A DNA stretch of 64,000 bases from CAZHNW01 sp942491575. GTDB taxonomy: Bacteria > Spirochaetota > UBA4802 > UBA5550. The stretch spans positions 3,100,001-3,164,000 of the forward strand of contig CALOBT010000025.1 of assembly GCA_942491575.1 (NCBI GenBank). Reading direction: 5' to 3'. A program made the position numbers and the translations under genes. A model generated the notes under the pieces. The model saw nothing but the letters and a program-made list of their open reading frames with translations. It was not told the DNA's origin and made no database searches. This document shows positions 52,763-61,490 of this stretch, piece after piece. Within the stretch, counting starts at the first letter, position 1. Every line of letters begins with the position of its first letter.

Positions 52763-53610
52763 CCATGAGGGAATTCAAAATAACCAATGAGATAACCGCA
52801 CTGATAGACCTTGCTTTGAAGGAAGATGTAGCGGAGGGGGATGTCACATCTGAAGCGATATTTTCCCCCGCCCAGGTATCCTCCTCAAAGATAATTGCCA
52901 AGGAGACGGGAATAGTCTGCGGCATTCCCCTTGCACGGGAAGTCTATCGCAGAATTGATGAGGCGATTGCCATGGAAGTCATTACAGATGATGGGAAAAA
53001 TGTCTCCCCCGGAGATGAAGTCGCGCTCTTTACCGGCCCCACCGCCTCATTGCTGGCGGGGGAACGGACACTGTTGAATTTCATGCAGCGCATGTCAGGT
53101 ATAGCAACAAAAACCGCAGCAGTAGTGGCCATGCTTGAGGGAAGCGGTATAAAAATTCTCGATACAAGAAAAACATTGCCGGGATTCCGGCTTCTCGATA
53201 AATATGCGGTAAAAACCGGGGGAGGAACCAATCACCGTATGGGTCTCTTTGACATGGTCATGATCAAGGACAACCATATCAGGGCCGCCGGCTCTATCAC
53301 CAGGGCAGTCGAACTGGTAAAAGAAAAATGGGGAAACAAATTCAGGATTGAGGTTGAAACCACAACCCTGCAGGAAGCAGATGAGGCAGTTGCCGCCAAA
53401 GCAGATATCATTATGCTGGACAACATGGATACAGGAACCATGGAAAAAGCTGTGAAAACAATTGACGGCAGGGCTGAAATTGAAATTTCCGGTAATATAA
53501 CCGCTGAACGTATTGACGAAATCAAACATATTAAAATAGACTTTATTTCTATCGGTGCATTGACACATTCAGTCACTGCTTTTGATCTTTCCATGAAATT
53601 TACGGATTAA
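52759..53610 (+). CDS. nadC: Nicotinate-nucleotide diphosphorylase (carboxylating)
   Basis: 283 residues. Typical QAPRTase motifs: EDVAEGDVTSEAIF, ERTLLNFMQRMSGIATKT, the PRPP/quinolinate-binding DTRKTLPGFRLLDKYAVKTGGG and NHRMGLFDMVMIKDNH, then IEVETTTLQEADEA and IMLDNM. Converts quinolinate and PRPP to nicotinate mononucleotide in NAD synthesis. Coupled to uvrB by an ATGA overlap and followed 21 bp later by the PPIase gene. No nadA or nadB nearby. Confidence 0.97.
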   Translation: MTMREFKITNEITALIDLALKEDVAEGDVTSEAIFSPAQVSSSKIIAKETGIVCGIPLAREVYRRIDEAIAMEVITDDGKNVSPGDEVALFTGPTASLLAGERTLLNFMQRMSGIATKTAAVVAMLEGSGIKILDTRKTLPGFRLLDKYAVKTGGGTNHRMGLFDMVMIKDNHIRAAGSITRAVELVKEKWGNKFRIEVETTTLQEADEAVAAKADIIMLDNMDTGTMEKAVKTIDGRAEIEISGNITAERIDEIKHIKIDFISIGALTHSVTAFDLSMKFTD

Positions 53611-53631
53611 TTCATTCCAAAGGAGATTTTT

Positions 53632-54198
53632 ATGAAAAAAATACTTATTCTAATTGCAGTTCTTTTTATTTCCCTCAATGCCTGTTCAAAGGAAAACAGC
53701 AGGGTTCTTATTGTTACGACGAAAGGGAATATTACCGTGGAGCTTTTTGATAACAAGGCCCCAGTTACAGTAAAAAACTTTTTGCAGTATGTTCAAGATG
53801 GATTCTATGATGGTACAATTTTCCACCGAGTTATCCCCAATTTTATGGTTCAGGGAGGGGGTTTCACTCCGGATATGGAGAAAAGAGAAACCCGCGCACC
53901 CATAAAAAATGAGGCGAAAAATGGTCTTTCCAACAAAAGGGGCACTCTTGCAATGGCAAGAACCTCCGCAATAAACAGTGCAACTGCGCAGTTTTTCATA
54001 AATGTTGCAGACAATAAATTTCTCGACCATGGTGCTCGTGACTTTGGCTATTGTGTCTTCGGCAGGGTAATTGACGGCATGAACGTTGTAGATCAAATAA
54101 GGGTTACACCGACACAGACGATCGGTTTCCAGCAGAATGTCCCCGTGGAAGAAATAATAATTACAAAGATATCTATTTTACCGAAAAAAAAGAAGTAG
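53632..54198 (+). CDS. Peptidyl-prolyl cis-trans isomerase, cyclophilin type, lipoprotein
   Basis: 188 residues, AAAGGAG before the ATG. Signal peptide with lipobox SLNAC. The cyclophilin domain fills the rest: ELFDNKAPVTVKNFLQYV, the catalytic Arg-Phe region YDGTIFHRVIPNFMVQGG, SATAQFFINVADN, and the LDH..YCVFGRVIDGMNVVDQI end. An exported isomerase that helps fold envelope proteins; anchored to a membrane by lipidation. Bacterial cyclophilins of this type lack the cyclosporin-binding Trp, as here. Confidence 0.93.
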   Translation: MKKILILIAVLFISLNACSKENSRVLIVTTKGNITVELFDNKAPVTVKNFLQYVQDGFYDGTIFHRVIPNFMVQGGGFTPDMEKRETRAPIKNEAKNGLSNKRGTLAMARTSAINSATAQFFINVADNKFLDHGARDFGYCVFGRVIDGMNVVDQIRVTPTQTIGFQQNVPVEEIIITKISILPKKKK

Positions 54199-54216
54199 CT
54201 CAACAAAAAGTTTTCC

Positions 54217-54387
54217 TTATTGCAGGTGTGAGTCCCGCCGATCCTCAATCCTTCGGTCAGGCTTGGCGGACTTTCTCCGGTTTAATTTTCCCGGAGCCAG
54301 AATATCGACAATACGGCGCTGAGAAATACGTCGGTCAAAATTCCTCCGGGAATGTGATTTCTTCTTTTTGACTGCTCCCAGTTGCAT
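54217..54387 (-). CDS. Small basic protein of unknown function (56 residues)
   Basis: The ATG at 54387 has AGGGGGAAA upstream and is preferred over the longer frame. The protein is Lys/Arg-rich with repeated R-R motifs (SRRNFDRRISQRRIVDIL, NRRKSAKPDRRIEDRRDS). R-R-x-x-x-(D/E)-R-R patterns are common in short bacterial proteins near PilZ or nucleic-acid factors; no family is assigned. It ends 19 bp past the convergent PPIase stop. Confidence 0.5.
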   Translation of the reverse strand: MQLGAVKKKKSHSRRNFDRRISQRRIVDILAPGKLNRRKSAKPDRRIEDRRDSHLQ

Positions 54388-54502
54388 AATTTTTCCCCCT
54401 GCCAATAGTATACCAGCTGAAATCCGTAGAGTCAAGGAATAGAGCTGAAAGAAGATGCAAAAACAGCACCTGTCATTTTCCTCCGTTTTTACCAATAAAA
54501 AA

Positions 54503-54521
54503 GGGCGATTATCAATCGCCC
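54503..54521 (-). terminator. Terminator of the CxxC protein gene
   Basis: Stem GGGCGATT/AATCGCCC with 3-nt loop; T6 follows on the minus strand. It lies 26 bp after the stop of the gene at 54547. Confidence 0.8.
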
Positions 54522-54546
54522 CCTCAATTTTTTTAAAAAACCGCTG

Positions 54547-54837
54547 TTACCCGCGCTTTTTCTTGTCAGTAATATCACGATGGAAATCACATAACCGGTA
54601 GAGTTTGCCGGTATTGGGATTTTTTTTGGTTACCTTTTCACCGCACCGAACACAGAGCCCCTGTTCACGACGTTTTCGGTAAAGCCTCATATATCGCTCT
54701 GTTCCGGAAGATTTATATTTACTGACCTGTATCCTGTAACCTTTATAGAGGTAATTTCCTATTGCTTCATCAGAAGAGGTCTGCAAATCCTGTAACACCT
54801 TCTCGAGTCTTTTTATACTGACTTTCTTTGGATCCAT
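54547..54837 (-). CDS. Small zinc-ribbon-like protein
   Basis: 96 residues. A helical N-terminal half (VSIKRLEKVLQDLQTS), then GTERYMRLYRKRREQGLCVRCGE and LYRLCDFH, giving C-x2-C and C-x2-H, the four ligands of a compact zinc site. R-x-x-x-Y-R-K-R-x-x-x-G-x-C-x-x-C-G is a pattern seen in small nucleic-acid-associated proteins. A weak ribosome site (GGTAAG) precedes the ATG. Likely cytoplasmic; function unknown. Confidence 0.65.
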   Translation of the reverse strand: MDPKKVSIKRLEKVLQDLQTSSDEAIGNYLYKGYRIQVSKYKSSGTERYMRLYRKRREQGLCVRCGEKVTKKNPNTGKLYRLCDFHRDITDKKKRG

Positions 54838-55024
54838 ATCTTTTTTCTTACCTTATCCTTGATCGTTATCGTTTTTTCAAACTGGTACACTCTAAAATCT
54901 GGGCTATTCTTTTCAATAAAAAAATAACATTGTGTTAATTAAAGTCTGACAGAAAATATTCATCGACTATGTCCATGACGTATGCACCCCGACAATAACA
55001 TAAAAGTCCCTTCAGCAACTTCAC

Positions 55025-55055
55025 TTGACAGATTTTATTGATTCATTATTATGTT
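55025..55055 (+). promoter_or_regulatory. Candidate promoter for the 55101 gene
   Basis: Perfect TTGACA (55025-55030) with TATGTT (55050-55055) 19 bp downstream, a long spacer. GGAGG lies just after, but 20 bp before the ATG, so the start of that gene is uncertain. The remainder of 54838-55100 shows nothing. Confidence 0.35.
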
Positions 55056-55100
55056 AATATCAAAATCTGACTGGAGGAGCCGTTATTCGGCAGAATAGAC

Positions 55101-55865
55101 ATGATAGGAAAGCAGGCATTTGACATTCTTATACTGGCAATGATCGGTATGGCAGCAATCATTTTTATTTCACTTTTTTTCATTACCGCTCCATACGGGC
55201 GCCATACAAAAAAAGGCTGGGGGCCCCTGTTGAATGACCGTCTCGGGTGGATACTCATGGAAGCCCCTGCTTCCCTGCTTTTTCTGATGTATTTTCTTTT
55301 AAGTGCCAGAGGGGGTGAATTGATGATGATTATTTTCCTTATCATCTGGCAGAGCCATTACTTCCATCGTTCTTTTATTTTTCCATTTATGCTGCGTCCC
55401 GATAACGGGATGCCCTTTTCAATAATGTTCTTCGGTATTATTTTTAATTCATTCAACACCTTCATCCAGGGAAACTGGCTATATTTTCTTGCTCCCGCTG
55501 AACTCTACACAGGGGCCTGGCTCACGGACCCCCGTTTCATTGTCGGCGTTGTGATATTTTACAGCGGATTTTTTATTAACAAACAGGCCGATGCCATCCT
55601 GAGAAATCTCAGGGCTCCCGATGATAAGGAATATAAGATCCCCCACGGAGGGCTCTACCGCTTCGTCAGCTGCCCGAATTACCTGGGAGAGATGATTACC
55701 TGGCTCGGATGGGCAGTATTGACCTGGTCAGCGGCGGGACTTGTATTTTTTATCTGGACCGTGGCCAATCTGGCTCCACGTGCGCGAACAAACCATCAGT
55801 GGTACCGGGAAAATTTCTCAGATTATCCCTCAGACAGGAAAGCCCTGATCCCCTTTATCTTTTAA
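55101..55865 (+). CDS. Steroid 5-alpha-reductase-like membrane protein
   Basis: 254 residues, about six hydrophobic segments. The C-terminal part matches the 3-oxo-5-alpha-steroid 4-dehydrogenase family: IPHGGLYRFVSCPNYLGEMITWLGWAVL.. and RARTNHQWYRENFSDYPSDRKALIPFIF, including the conserved H-x-W-Y and the R-K-x-x-I/L-P-F-x-(F/L) ending. The N-terminal part with SHYFHRSFIFPF also fits. Bacterial members reduce double bonds of isoprenoid or steroid-like lipids with NADPH; the substrate is unknown here. It overlaps the convergent cyclophilin-like gene by 36 bp at the 3' ends. Confidence 0.82.
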   Translation: MIGKQAFDILILAMIGMAAIIFISLFFITAPYGRHTKKGWGPLLNDRLGWILMEAPASLLFLMYFLLSARGGELMMIIFLIIWQSHYFHRSFIFPFMLRPDNGMPFSIMFFGIIFNSFNTFIQGNWLYFLAPAELYTGAWLTDPRFIVGVVIFYSGFFINKQADAILRNLRAPDDKEYKIPHGGLYRFVSCPNYLGEMITWLGWAVLTWSAAGLVFFIWTVANLAPRARTNHQWYRENFSDYPSDRKALIPFIF

Positions 55866-56210
55866 ATGGGGCAGGCGAACCAAGAGGCTCTCAAGGTTAG
55901 AGTTATCCCGCAGGAGATGCCACTGCTCATCCCTTATTCGGCCCACTTCCTCTACGGGCCAGGCGGGATTCTGACCGAAAAAAATACAAAAATAATTTCC
56001 ACGGGAGGTGTAGGCGATCCCTCCCGGAGAGATGACCTCCACAAGGTTTGAATCACCTGCCGTAAACGGAACCGGTCCGTAAACTTCCTCCCCCCAGGCG
56101 GTAAGAGGTATAGTAAGGGGAAGTTTTTTCAGAAGGGCATCCCTGAAGACGCCGTCATAAAGATCCGCCTCTATTGAAAAATTATCGAATTCAAGGACTA
56201 CTGCTGTCAT
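55830..56210 (-). CDS. Cyclophilin-like-fold protein
   Basis: 126 residues. GAGGAG before the ATG. The pattern (LYDGVFRDALLKKLPLTIPLTAWGEEVYGPVPF, DLVEV-like turn, GGIAYTSRGNYFCIFFGQNP) resembles the TM1367/DUF369 cyclophilin-like fold, small beta-barrels without isomerase residues. It is two bases downstream of the APC permease, strongly coupled with it, so it may serve the permease substrate or its regulation; that is inference from position. Confidence 0.65.
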   Translation of the reverse strand: MTAVVLEFDNFSIEADLYDGVFRDALLKKLPLTIPLTAWGEEVYGPVPFTAGDSNLVEVISPGGIAYTSRGNYFCIFFGQNPAWPVEEVGRIRDEQWHLLRDNSNLESLLVRLPHLKDKGDQGFPV

Positions 56211-56212
56211 AT

Positions 56213-57610
56213 CTACTCCTCCTTTGTCCCCCTGCTGCGCTGAATAAAATAGTAATAAATCAGTCCTGAGGAAGTCAGGGCAAGACCCATTATGGAAGGA
56301 ACAAAGGCCGTTACCAGTGTCAGGATAAGGAAGGCAATATAAATCAGGATAACGCCAATTACACTATAGGGATAAAGCCATGCCTTGTAGGGGCGATGCA
56401 GGTGGGGAAACTTCCTTCTCAAAACAAAAACCGAAGCGAATGTCATTATGTTGAAGATTGTCCCCGTGGCGGAAAAAAAATCGATGATGGCCTCATAGGA
56501 GCTTTTTGCATTTGCCGCAAAGAGAAGCAGAACAGTCGCCCACAATCCCTGGGCGATCAGTGCATTATTGGGAGTCTTAAAAACAGGATGAATAATCCCC
56601 AGTTTTTTAAAAAACAATCCGTCCCGTGCCATGGCCTGCCAGGAACGCGCCTTCACCAGGACCTGGGTGCTGACATTACCAAAGGTATTCATCATTACCG
56701 CGGCGGATATCAGAATTCCCCCGGCACTCCCCAGGGCCACCTTCATGGCATCAGTGGCAACCCACTTCGACTCCGCAATCACTGCAGGGGGCAGGAGATA
56801 GAGATAGGCGGCATTTGCCCCGGCATAAAGTACCATTACCCCGGCAATCCCGATAAACAGGGAAAGGGGAAGGTTGCGCCGTGGATTTTTAACCTCTTCG
56901 GCGACATAGGTTGCCCCCTCCCAGCCGCTGAAGGCAAAAAAGGAATACCGGAGGGCCGCCCCGATTGCCAGAACCGTTTCCCAGGAAAAATGTTCCGGCC
57001 AGAGTGGTGAAACATAGTTCGCCGCATTACCCTTTGCGGTAAAGGCGATACCGATAATTCCCCCGACGGCAATTATTTTTATCGAGCTGAACAGATTCTG
57101 TACGATACCGCTGAGAAAAACACCGAAACAGTTAATAGTGGTGAGGACCCATACAGTGGTTGTGGCAATGGCTACAATATAAACCCTGGCAAAGGGTGCC
57201 CCCGTCACAATTGAATAGAGGGCATTGAGGTACTCCGCAAAAACAAGGGCCACAGCGGCGATTGATCCGGTTTCTGAAACAAAAAACATTGCCCATCCCC
57301 GGAGGAATGCCCACATCGGTCCGTAGGCGGCCTTCAGGTATACATAGGGCCCCCCGGATTTAGGCATCATCGCAACCAGCTCCGCGTAGCAGACGGCGCC
57401 AAAAATAGTAACAATCCCCCCGAGAACCCATACTACACCAAAAAGTGCGGTACTAGCAACAAGGGCCATGATTGGCCCAGGTGTTCTAAAAATTCCGCTT
57501 CCGATAATGCGGCCGATTACAATGGAAACCGCTTCTGTCAGCCCGAGGTCACGTTTATAGTCAGAGGAATCACTGAAGACTGTTTCGTCAAACTTCACTG
57601 GTGCTGTCAT
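56213..57610 (-). CDS. APC-family amino acid permease
   Basis: 465 residues, twelve hydrophobic segments. Hallmarks of the APC/LAT family: LTEAVSIVIGRIIGSGIFRTPG (helix 1 with the G-S-G-I-F unwound motif), YAELVAMMPKSGGPYVYLKAAYGP and FFAFSGWEGATYVAEEVKNPRRNLP. It imports or exchanges amino acids across the inner membrane; the specific amino acid cannot be told. AAGGAAAAT lies before the start. Followed by the cyclophilin-like gene. Confidence 0.92.
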   Translation of the reverse strand: MTAPVKFDETVFSDSSDYKRDLGLTEAVSIVIGRIIGSGIFRTPGPIMALVASTALFGVVWVLGGIVTIFGAVCYAELVAMMPKSGGPYVYLKAAYGPMWAFLRGWAMFFVSETGSIAAVALVFAEYLNALYSIVTGAPFARVYIVAIATTTVWVLTTINCFGVFLSGIVQNLFSSIKIIAVGGIIGIAFTAKGNAANYVSPLWPEHFSWETVLAIGAALRYSFFAFSGWEGATYVAEEVKNPRRNLPLSLFIGIAGVMVLYAGANAAYLYLLPPAVIAESKWVATDAMKVALGSAGGILISAAVMMNTFGNVSTQVLVKARSWQAMARDGLFFKKLGIIHPVFKTPNNALIAQGLWATVLLLFAANAKSSYEAIIDFFSATGTIFNIMTFASVFVLRRKFPHLHRPYKAWLYPYSVIGVILIYIAFLILTLVTAFVPSIMGLALTSSGLIYYYFIQRSRGTKEE

Positions 57611-57793
57611 ATATTTTCCTTAAGGGCGACATATCTTTTCTAAAAGTCATTCGGAAATATCATTCCCACTGCGGGGTGTCAATCCTATTTATCCTGTAGT
57701 AAAAATCATATCAGGGGGAAGTCTAAAAATTAGAATCAAAAAAGCCAGGGTGTTTACTTGCGAATATCTTTTTTTAAAATATCTACTCCCGGG

Positions 57794-59101
57794 TTATTCA
57801 CTGCACGACCGGATGGACCTGCCGTCCCGTCCCCTTTTTGCTGAAAGAAAAAATGTAAGGGATAGAATTATTCCCGCTACCGCCACGGGCCAGAATTCAC
57901 TCTCTCCGATCTGCCGGTTCTTAACAAAATCGACGGCAGCGCCTATTACCGGAGCTATCAGCATCGTGGCGACACTCTTTGACTGCGACTCGATTGACAG
58001 TACTGTTGCCCCCTGGGATTCGCTGCTGTGCGCATCGAAACGGCTTATGAGTACGGGGCGCCACAGGTTTTGCAAAATGTATAAAACTATGAAGCCGGCG
58101 ATCATGGCCCAGTATATTCTGAAATACATTGCGGGAACAAGCAGGATCATAACAAGCACCATGTAAAGCCATATCCGCCGTGCGGAGGAATCCTCACACC
58201 CGGTTCTCCTTACGAGTTTGTGTGATTTCCTGCTTGCCACTGCGGAAAGGATAAAAAGGATAAAGTAAACCGGGCCGATAAGGATTACGGACTGCTGCTC
58301 CCGGCTCATTGCAATACCGGAAAAAAAGAGAGCAATTGCTGGCAGTGCCGCCTCTTTGAGTATAGGCTGCAGGTAGTCTTTTACTGACTTGAAGAATCCC
58401 TCGAATCCCATCGATTCAAGAACCAGCCTGCGAAGGGATGCCCTTCGTATTACCACAAGAAATGACTCCCTCAGGTGCACAAGCACCTCCCTGACGGTGA
58501 GGTCGCCGCAACCTTCTCCGTCGAGTTCTTTCGGATACCCTGCAAAATTATAAATATTCAACAGGTAGGGAATTATTGAAAAAAAGAAGATGTATACATA
58601 GTTACTTGAAAAGTAAACAAAAATACATGCCAATACCACAGATACTGCTGAGCCTATTTTACTCCAGGAACGAGTATATCCGTATACTTCGGTTTTCTCA
58701 TCAGTTCGTCCCTGGATGCGGAGCCAGGTAAAAATTATTGCCTTATGGGTCCCGGTACGAAAGGCATCACCCACTGCATAAAAAAACATGGAGAAAAAAA
58801 GCAGGGCCAGAAGGAGTTCAAATGGAATCAGTCTCTTCATTCCTGCGACTCCGGCACTCCCTATCACAGCAAAATGTATTATATATGCCAGAAAACTTAC
58901 AATCATGGATTTGCGCCGGCCCCAGACATCGGCAATGGCCCCCGAGGGAACTTCCATGATGTTAACCATCAGTTCCCGAAAGGCGATCAACAGGCCAATC
59001 AGGGTATAATTGAGGCCCATCTGCAGAAAGGCGAGTATTATAAATGGTTCATAGTATTGCTGGTTTTTTAAAAAGCCGTACAGACTGAATCGTTTGAGCA
59101 T
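57794..59101 (-). CDS. MFS transporter
   Basis: 435 residues. Twelve likely membrane segments. The loop-2 motif is present in the form VPSGAIADVWGRRKSMIVSFLAY (G-x-x-x-D-x-x-G-R-R-x), the MFS motif A. The end HSSESQGATVLSIESQSKSVATMLIAPVIGAAVD is typical for a putative drug- or metabolite-exporter branch. GGAGAAG lies before the ATG. Substrate unknown. Confidence 0.88.
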   Translation of the reverse strand: MLKRFSLYGFLKNQQYYEPFIILAFLQMGLNYTLIGLLIAFRELMVNIMEVPSGAIADVWGRRKSMIVSFLAYIIHFAVIGSAGVAGMKRLIPFELLLALLFFSMFFYAVGDAFRTGTHKAIIFTWLRIQGRTDEKTEVYGYTRSWSKIGSAVSVVLACIFVYFSSNYVYIFFFSIIPYLLNIYNFAGYPKELDGEGCGDLTVREVLVHLRESFLVVIRRASLRRLVLESMGFEGFFKSVKDYLQPILKEAALPAIALFFSGIAMSREQQSVILIGPVYFILFILSAVASRKSHKLVRRTGCEDSSARRIWLYMVLVMILLVPAMYFRIYWAMIAGFIVLYILQNLWRPVLISRFDAHSSESQGATVLSIESQSKSVATMLIAPVIGAAVDFVKNRQIGESEFWPVAVAGIILSLTFFLSAKRGRDGRSIRSCSE

Positions 59102-59144
59102 TTCAGGTCTTCTCCGGGGAAAATCTTGTAAACAAATCGACTGA

Positions 59145-59768
59145 TTATTTTTTCTTAAATTTGAAAATACAAAAGGAATGTTTTTTCAGGAAGGGATATG
59201 ATTGAATTAAAAAATAGCCTGCCTGTGTCATTTCAGAAATTAATGTTTTCTTTTCTATGTGATGGCCAAATAATTTTCTAAAGAATCCCAGCTTGGCTGG
59301 ATCATAATCAATAATAATTATTCTCCCCCCTTTCTTTAAAGCAGATTTCAACTTATTGAAGTAAGTGACCCTGTTTTGGATATCATGATAGGTGTTGCGT
59401 AAAAAAAGCAGGTCAACGCTGGAATCTTTTAAATTTGAATCAGTAAATGTTCCGAGTATTGTTTGAATGTTATTTACGCTGTTTTCTTTTGCATATTTCT
59501 TTATATACTCAATACTTTCAGGATCTATATCCACGGCAAAAACTTTTCCATTTTCCCCCGTAATCTTTGCCAGCCGGACAGAATAATATCCTCCACCGGC
59601 ACCGATTACTCCGATTAAATCCCCCTTATTAATTTGCAGGTATGGGATAAAATCTTTATCGATCTTTGCATCATCCATGGCCATTTGATTAAACCGGGCA
59701 GGTCCGTGTGAACATGATATAAAGCTAAAGCTGACAAATAATATGCAAATTATGTTACTATATTTCAT
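59145..59768 (-). CDS. SAM-dependent methyltransferase with a lipoprotein signal
   Basis: 207 residues. The ATG at 59768 is preceded by GGAAGGG and begins MKYSNIICILFVSFSFISC, a good signal with a lipobox-like end. The mature part is a class I methyltransferase: KGDLIGVIGAGGGYYSVRLAK (motif I), VFAVDIDPESIEYIKKYA (motif II acidic), TFTDSN, DLLFLRNTYHDI (motif IV region) and GGRIIIIDYDP. The oddity is that a SAM-using enzyme is predicted to be exported, where SAM is not expected. Similar signal-bearing methyltransferases occur in other bacteria, so it may act before export, be non-catalytic, or be mis-predicted as lipoprotein. Confidence 0.78.
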   Translation of the reverse strand: MKYSNIICILFVSFSFISCSHGPARFNQMAMDDAKIDKDFIPYLQINKGDLIGVIGAGGGYYSVRLAKITGENGKVFAVDIDPESIEYIKKYAKENSVNNIQTILGTFTDSNLKDSSVDLLFLRNTYHDIQNRVTYFNKLKSALKKGGRIIIIDYDPAKLGFFRKLFGHHIEKKTLISEMTQAGYFLIQSYPFLKKHSFCIFKFKKK

Positions 59769-59871
59769 CCCTTCCACCCTCCTGAAAAAACAGTACCAAT
59801 CATTCGACACAGCCTGTTAATTCTGCATTTTAAAATCATAAAGCTTAACTCTCCTTTTTCAGGATAATTAA

Positions 59872-60132
59872 TTATTCATTTTTTAATGAAATACTCAACC
59901 ATAATTTCATGTAATTGATATCAAAAATATAACCAAGTACAAACAATACTGAAATGGTTAAAACAACCGAAAGGACTGGAATAATAATAGCATGATTTTT
60001 TAAAAGAATAATTTTAAATTTGTTTTCTTCAGATTCAAGGTTTATCCAGATTTTAATCCCATAAATTGATACAGCTATGATAATTCCGGAAAAAAACAAA
60101 ACTACCATTGCAGTTATAATTCTATTTTCCAT
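59872..60132 (-). CDS. Small membrane protein, two helices
   Basis: 86 residues with two hydrophobic segments (IITAMVVLFFSGIIIAVSIYG and AIIIPVLSVVLTISVLFVLGYIF) separated by a charged loop. The ribosome site is weak (AAAGG). AT-rich, with no family recognised. Part of a run of short minus-strand genes. Confidence 0.5.
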   Translation of the reverse strand: MENRIITAMVVLFFSGIIIAVSIYGIKIWINLESEENKFKIILLKNHAIIIPVLSVVLTISVLFVLGYIFDINYMKLWLSISLKNE

Positions 60133-60166
60133 ATCCAGGCCTTTCTCGTTTTTTACGAAAGAGTAA

Positions 60167-60601
60167 TTAAAAATATATTTCCCTAAGTAATGCTTTTTTT
60201 GGATTACCTCTTTTCAAACATACTGTTACTTCATCTCCAACATTCAGTTTGGATGTTTTTTCATTTAGATGTATCCCATGTCCTGTTTCATATTCTTTTT
60301 CTTTATAAATATATTTATAAGTTACTCTTCCTCTATCTTTACTTGTCCAGAGTCCGGTAATTACACCTTCGATTTTTTCACAGTTTAAAAATAGCGACTG
60401 GATTGATCTTATTCTGAAAAACACTATTAGTAACGATATTAATGTTATGGAAATGGCCACATATATAAAAATAATATCAAAATCACCTTCATCAATCATT
60501 ACATATCCAAAACTGGGCCAAATCACTGCTGCAATAATCAGAAAAACAAGGGATAAATAATCAGTTTTAATTATTTGTTTTAAATTTGGTTTTTCAGGCA
60601 T
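60167..60601 (-). CDS. DUF3592-like membrane protein
   Basis: 144 residues with GAGG upstream. Two N-terminal hydrophobic segments (LVFLIIAAVIWPSFGYVM, DIIFIYVAISITLISLLIVFF) and a beta-rich C-terminal domain: CEKIEGVITGLW, GRVTYKYIYKEKEYETG and LNVGDEVTVCLKRGNPKKALL. This is the DUF3592 layout (a cytoplasmic or periplasmic SH3-like barrel after membrane helices). Function unknown. Lies 17 bp before the GNAT fragment. Confidence 0.65.
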   Translation of the reverse strand: MPEKPNLKQIIKTDYLSLVFLIIAAVIWPSFGYVMIDEGDFDIIFIYVAISITLISLLIVFFRIRSIQSLFLNCEKIEGVITGLWTSKDRGRVTYKYIYKEKEYETGHGIHLNEKTSKLNVGDEVTVCLKRGNPKKALLREIYF

Positions 60602-60618
60602 AATTTCCTCAGTGGATT

Positions 60619-60873
60619 TTATTCTATAATTTGAAGATATGTCATCCTGCGATAAAAATTATATTTTTCATAAAAACTGAATATTGATTCTTGTACCGCT
60701 GCAACAGCCACTAAAATTTTCCTGCACTTATTTTCTTTTAACCATTTTATACTGTTTTCTAATAATCCTTTACCGAATCCAAACTTATTGTATTCTTCTT
60801 CGATAAATATCGAATCTATTTCACCTATTTCTTCATTAAACAGTGGAAATACAATATCCAGATCGAATCCCAT
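60619..60873 (-). CDS. GNAT acetyltransferase, N-terminally truncated
   Basis: 84 residues. Motif A is present (IGEIDSIFIEEEYNKFGFGKGLLENSIKWL, with G-x-G-K-G in place of the usual Q/R-x-x-G-x-G/A), and the C-terminal YEKYNFYRRMTYLQ fits motif B. About 60 residues of the N-terminal GNAT part are missing: upstream the frame is closed by a TGA about 20 codons before the ATG. AAGGGG lies about 11 bases before the start. It is either a remnant or a very short form. Confidence 0.5.
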   Translation of the reverse strand: MGFDLDIVFPLFNEEIGEIDSIFIEEEYNKFGFGKGLLENSIKWLKENKCRKILVAVAAVQESIFSFYEKYNFYRRMTYLQIIE

Positions 60874-61061
60874 TATCTCTATACCCCTTACGGGAATGAC
60901 ACCCTCCCATTTGAGGGTAAAGTTCTTCTCTCACCCTTTAACCAGTTTTCATTGCATTCAAAGAAACATCGCCCTTGTGGGGAAATGACTTAAAAGGTCC
61001 TGGATCTGGCATCATAATTTATCCTAAAGTGGTGACTTTCTTATTTCTTTCTTGTTGAGTT
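60874..61061. other. Gap upstream of the truncated GNAT
   Basis: No gene is supported. On the minus strand an in-frame stop ends any upstream extension of the GNAT gene. GGGAATGACACCCTCCCATT and ACCCTC..GAGGGT form local inverted repeats around 60893-60915. The region is less AT-rich than both neighbours, which suggests an inserted or foreign piece replacing the 5' part of the GNAT gene. Confidence 0.4.
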
Positions 61062-61490
61062 TTATTTTGTATAAAAAGCAGTTACTCTTTTTGATTTACT
61101 GAAGTAAATCACAAAGATAACCGTAATAAAAAATGTGAATAATAATGAGGCAAAAATTTCTACATTAGCATCACCTGATACATCTTTCATGTAGTGATTA
61201 AATCCATTAACCAGAGCAGTTATGAAAATAATCACAATGGCATTTATTATGATTTTCCTGTTATTTTTAACAGGCACATTTATTTTTTTAATAATTACAA
61301 ATGAACAAATTACATTTATCAGACTTGTATACAGTAAAATATTTGTTTTTAGTTTTAGAAACACTCCAGCGTTAAATATGGCAGAGATACCCATAAATGT
61401 AAGGAATATATTACCAATCAGAATAAAAATAAAGAAACTACGTATTAGAATTAAAAGGCCGCCGAATTTATTAAAATTATTCCCATTCAT
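61062..61490 (-). CDS. DUF2569-like membrane protein
   Basis: 142 residues. Start at 61490, chosen for the AGGGAGAGG ribosome site before it; an upstream TTG is rejected. Four hydrophobic segments (LLILIRSFFIFILIGNIF, ILLYTSLINVICSFVII, IIINAIVIIFITALV, IFASLLFTFFITVIFVIYF) and the end SKSKRVTAFYTK. F-G-G-L-L-I-L at the N-terminus and Y-F-x-x-S-K-R-V-x-x-x-(F/Y) at the C-terminus are as in DUF2569. Function unknown. Confidence 0.55.
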   Translation of the reverse strand: MNGNNFNKFGGLLILIRSFFIFILIGNIFLTFMGISAIFNAGVFLKLKTNILLYTSLINVICSFVIIKKINVPVKNNRKIIINAIVIIFITALVNGFNHYMKDVSGDANVEIFASLLFTFFITVIFVIYFSKSKRVTAFYTK

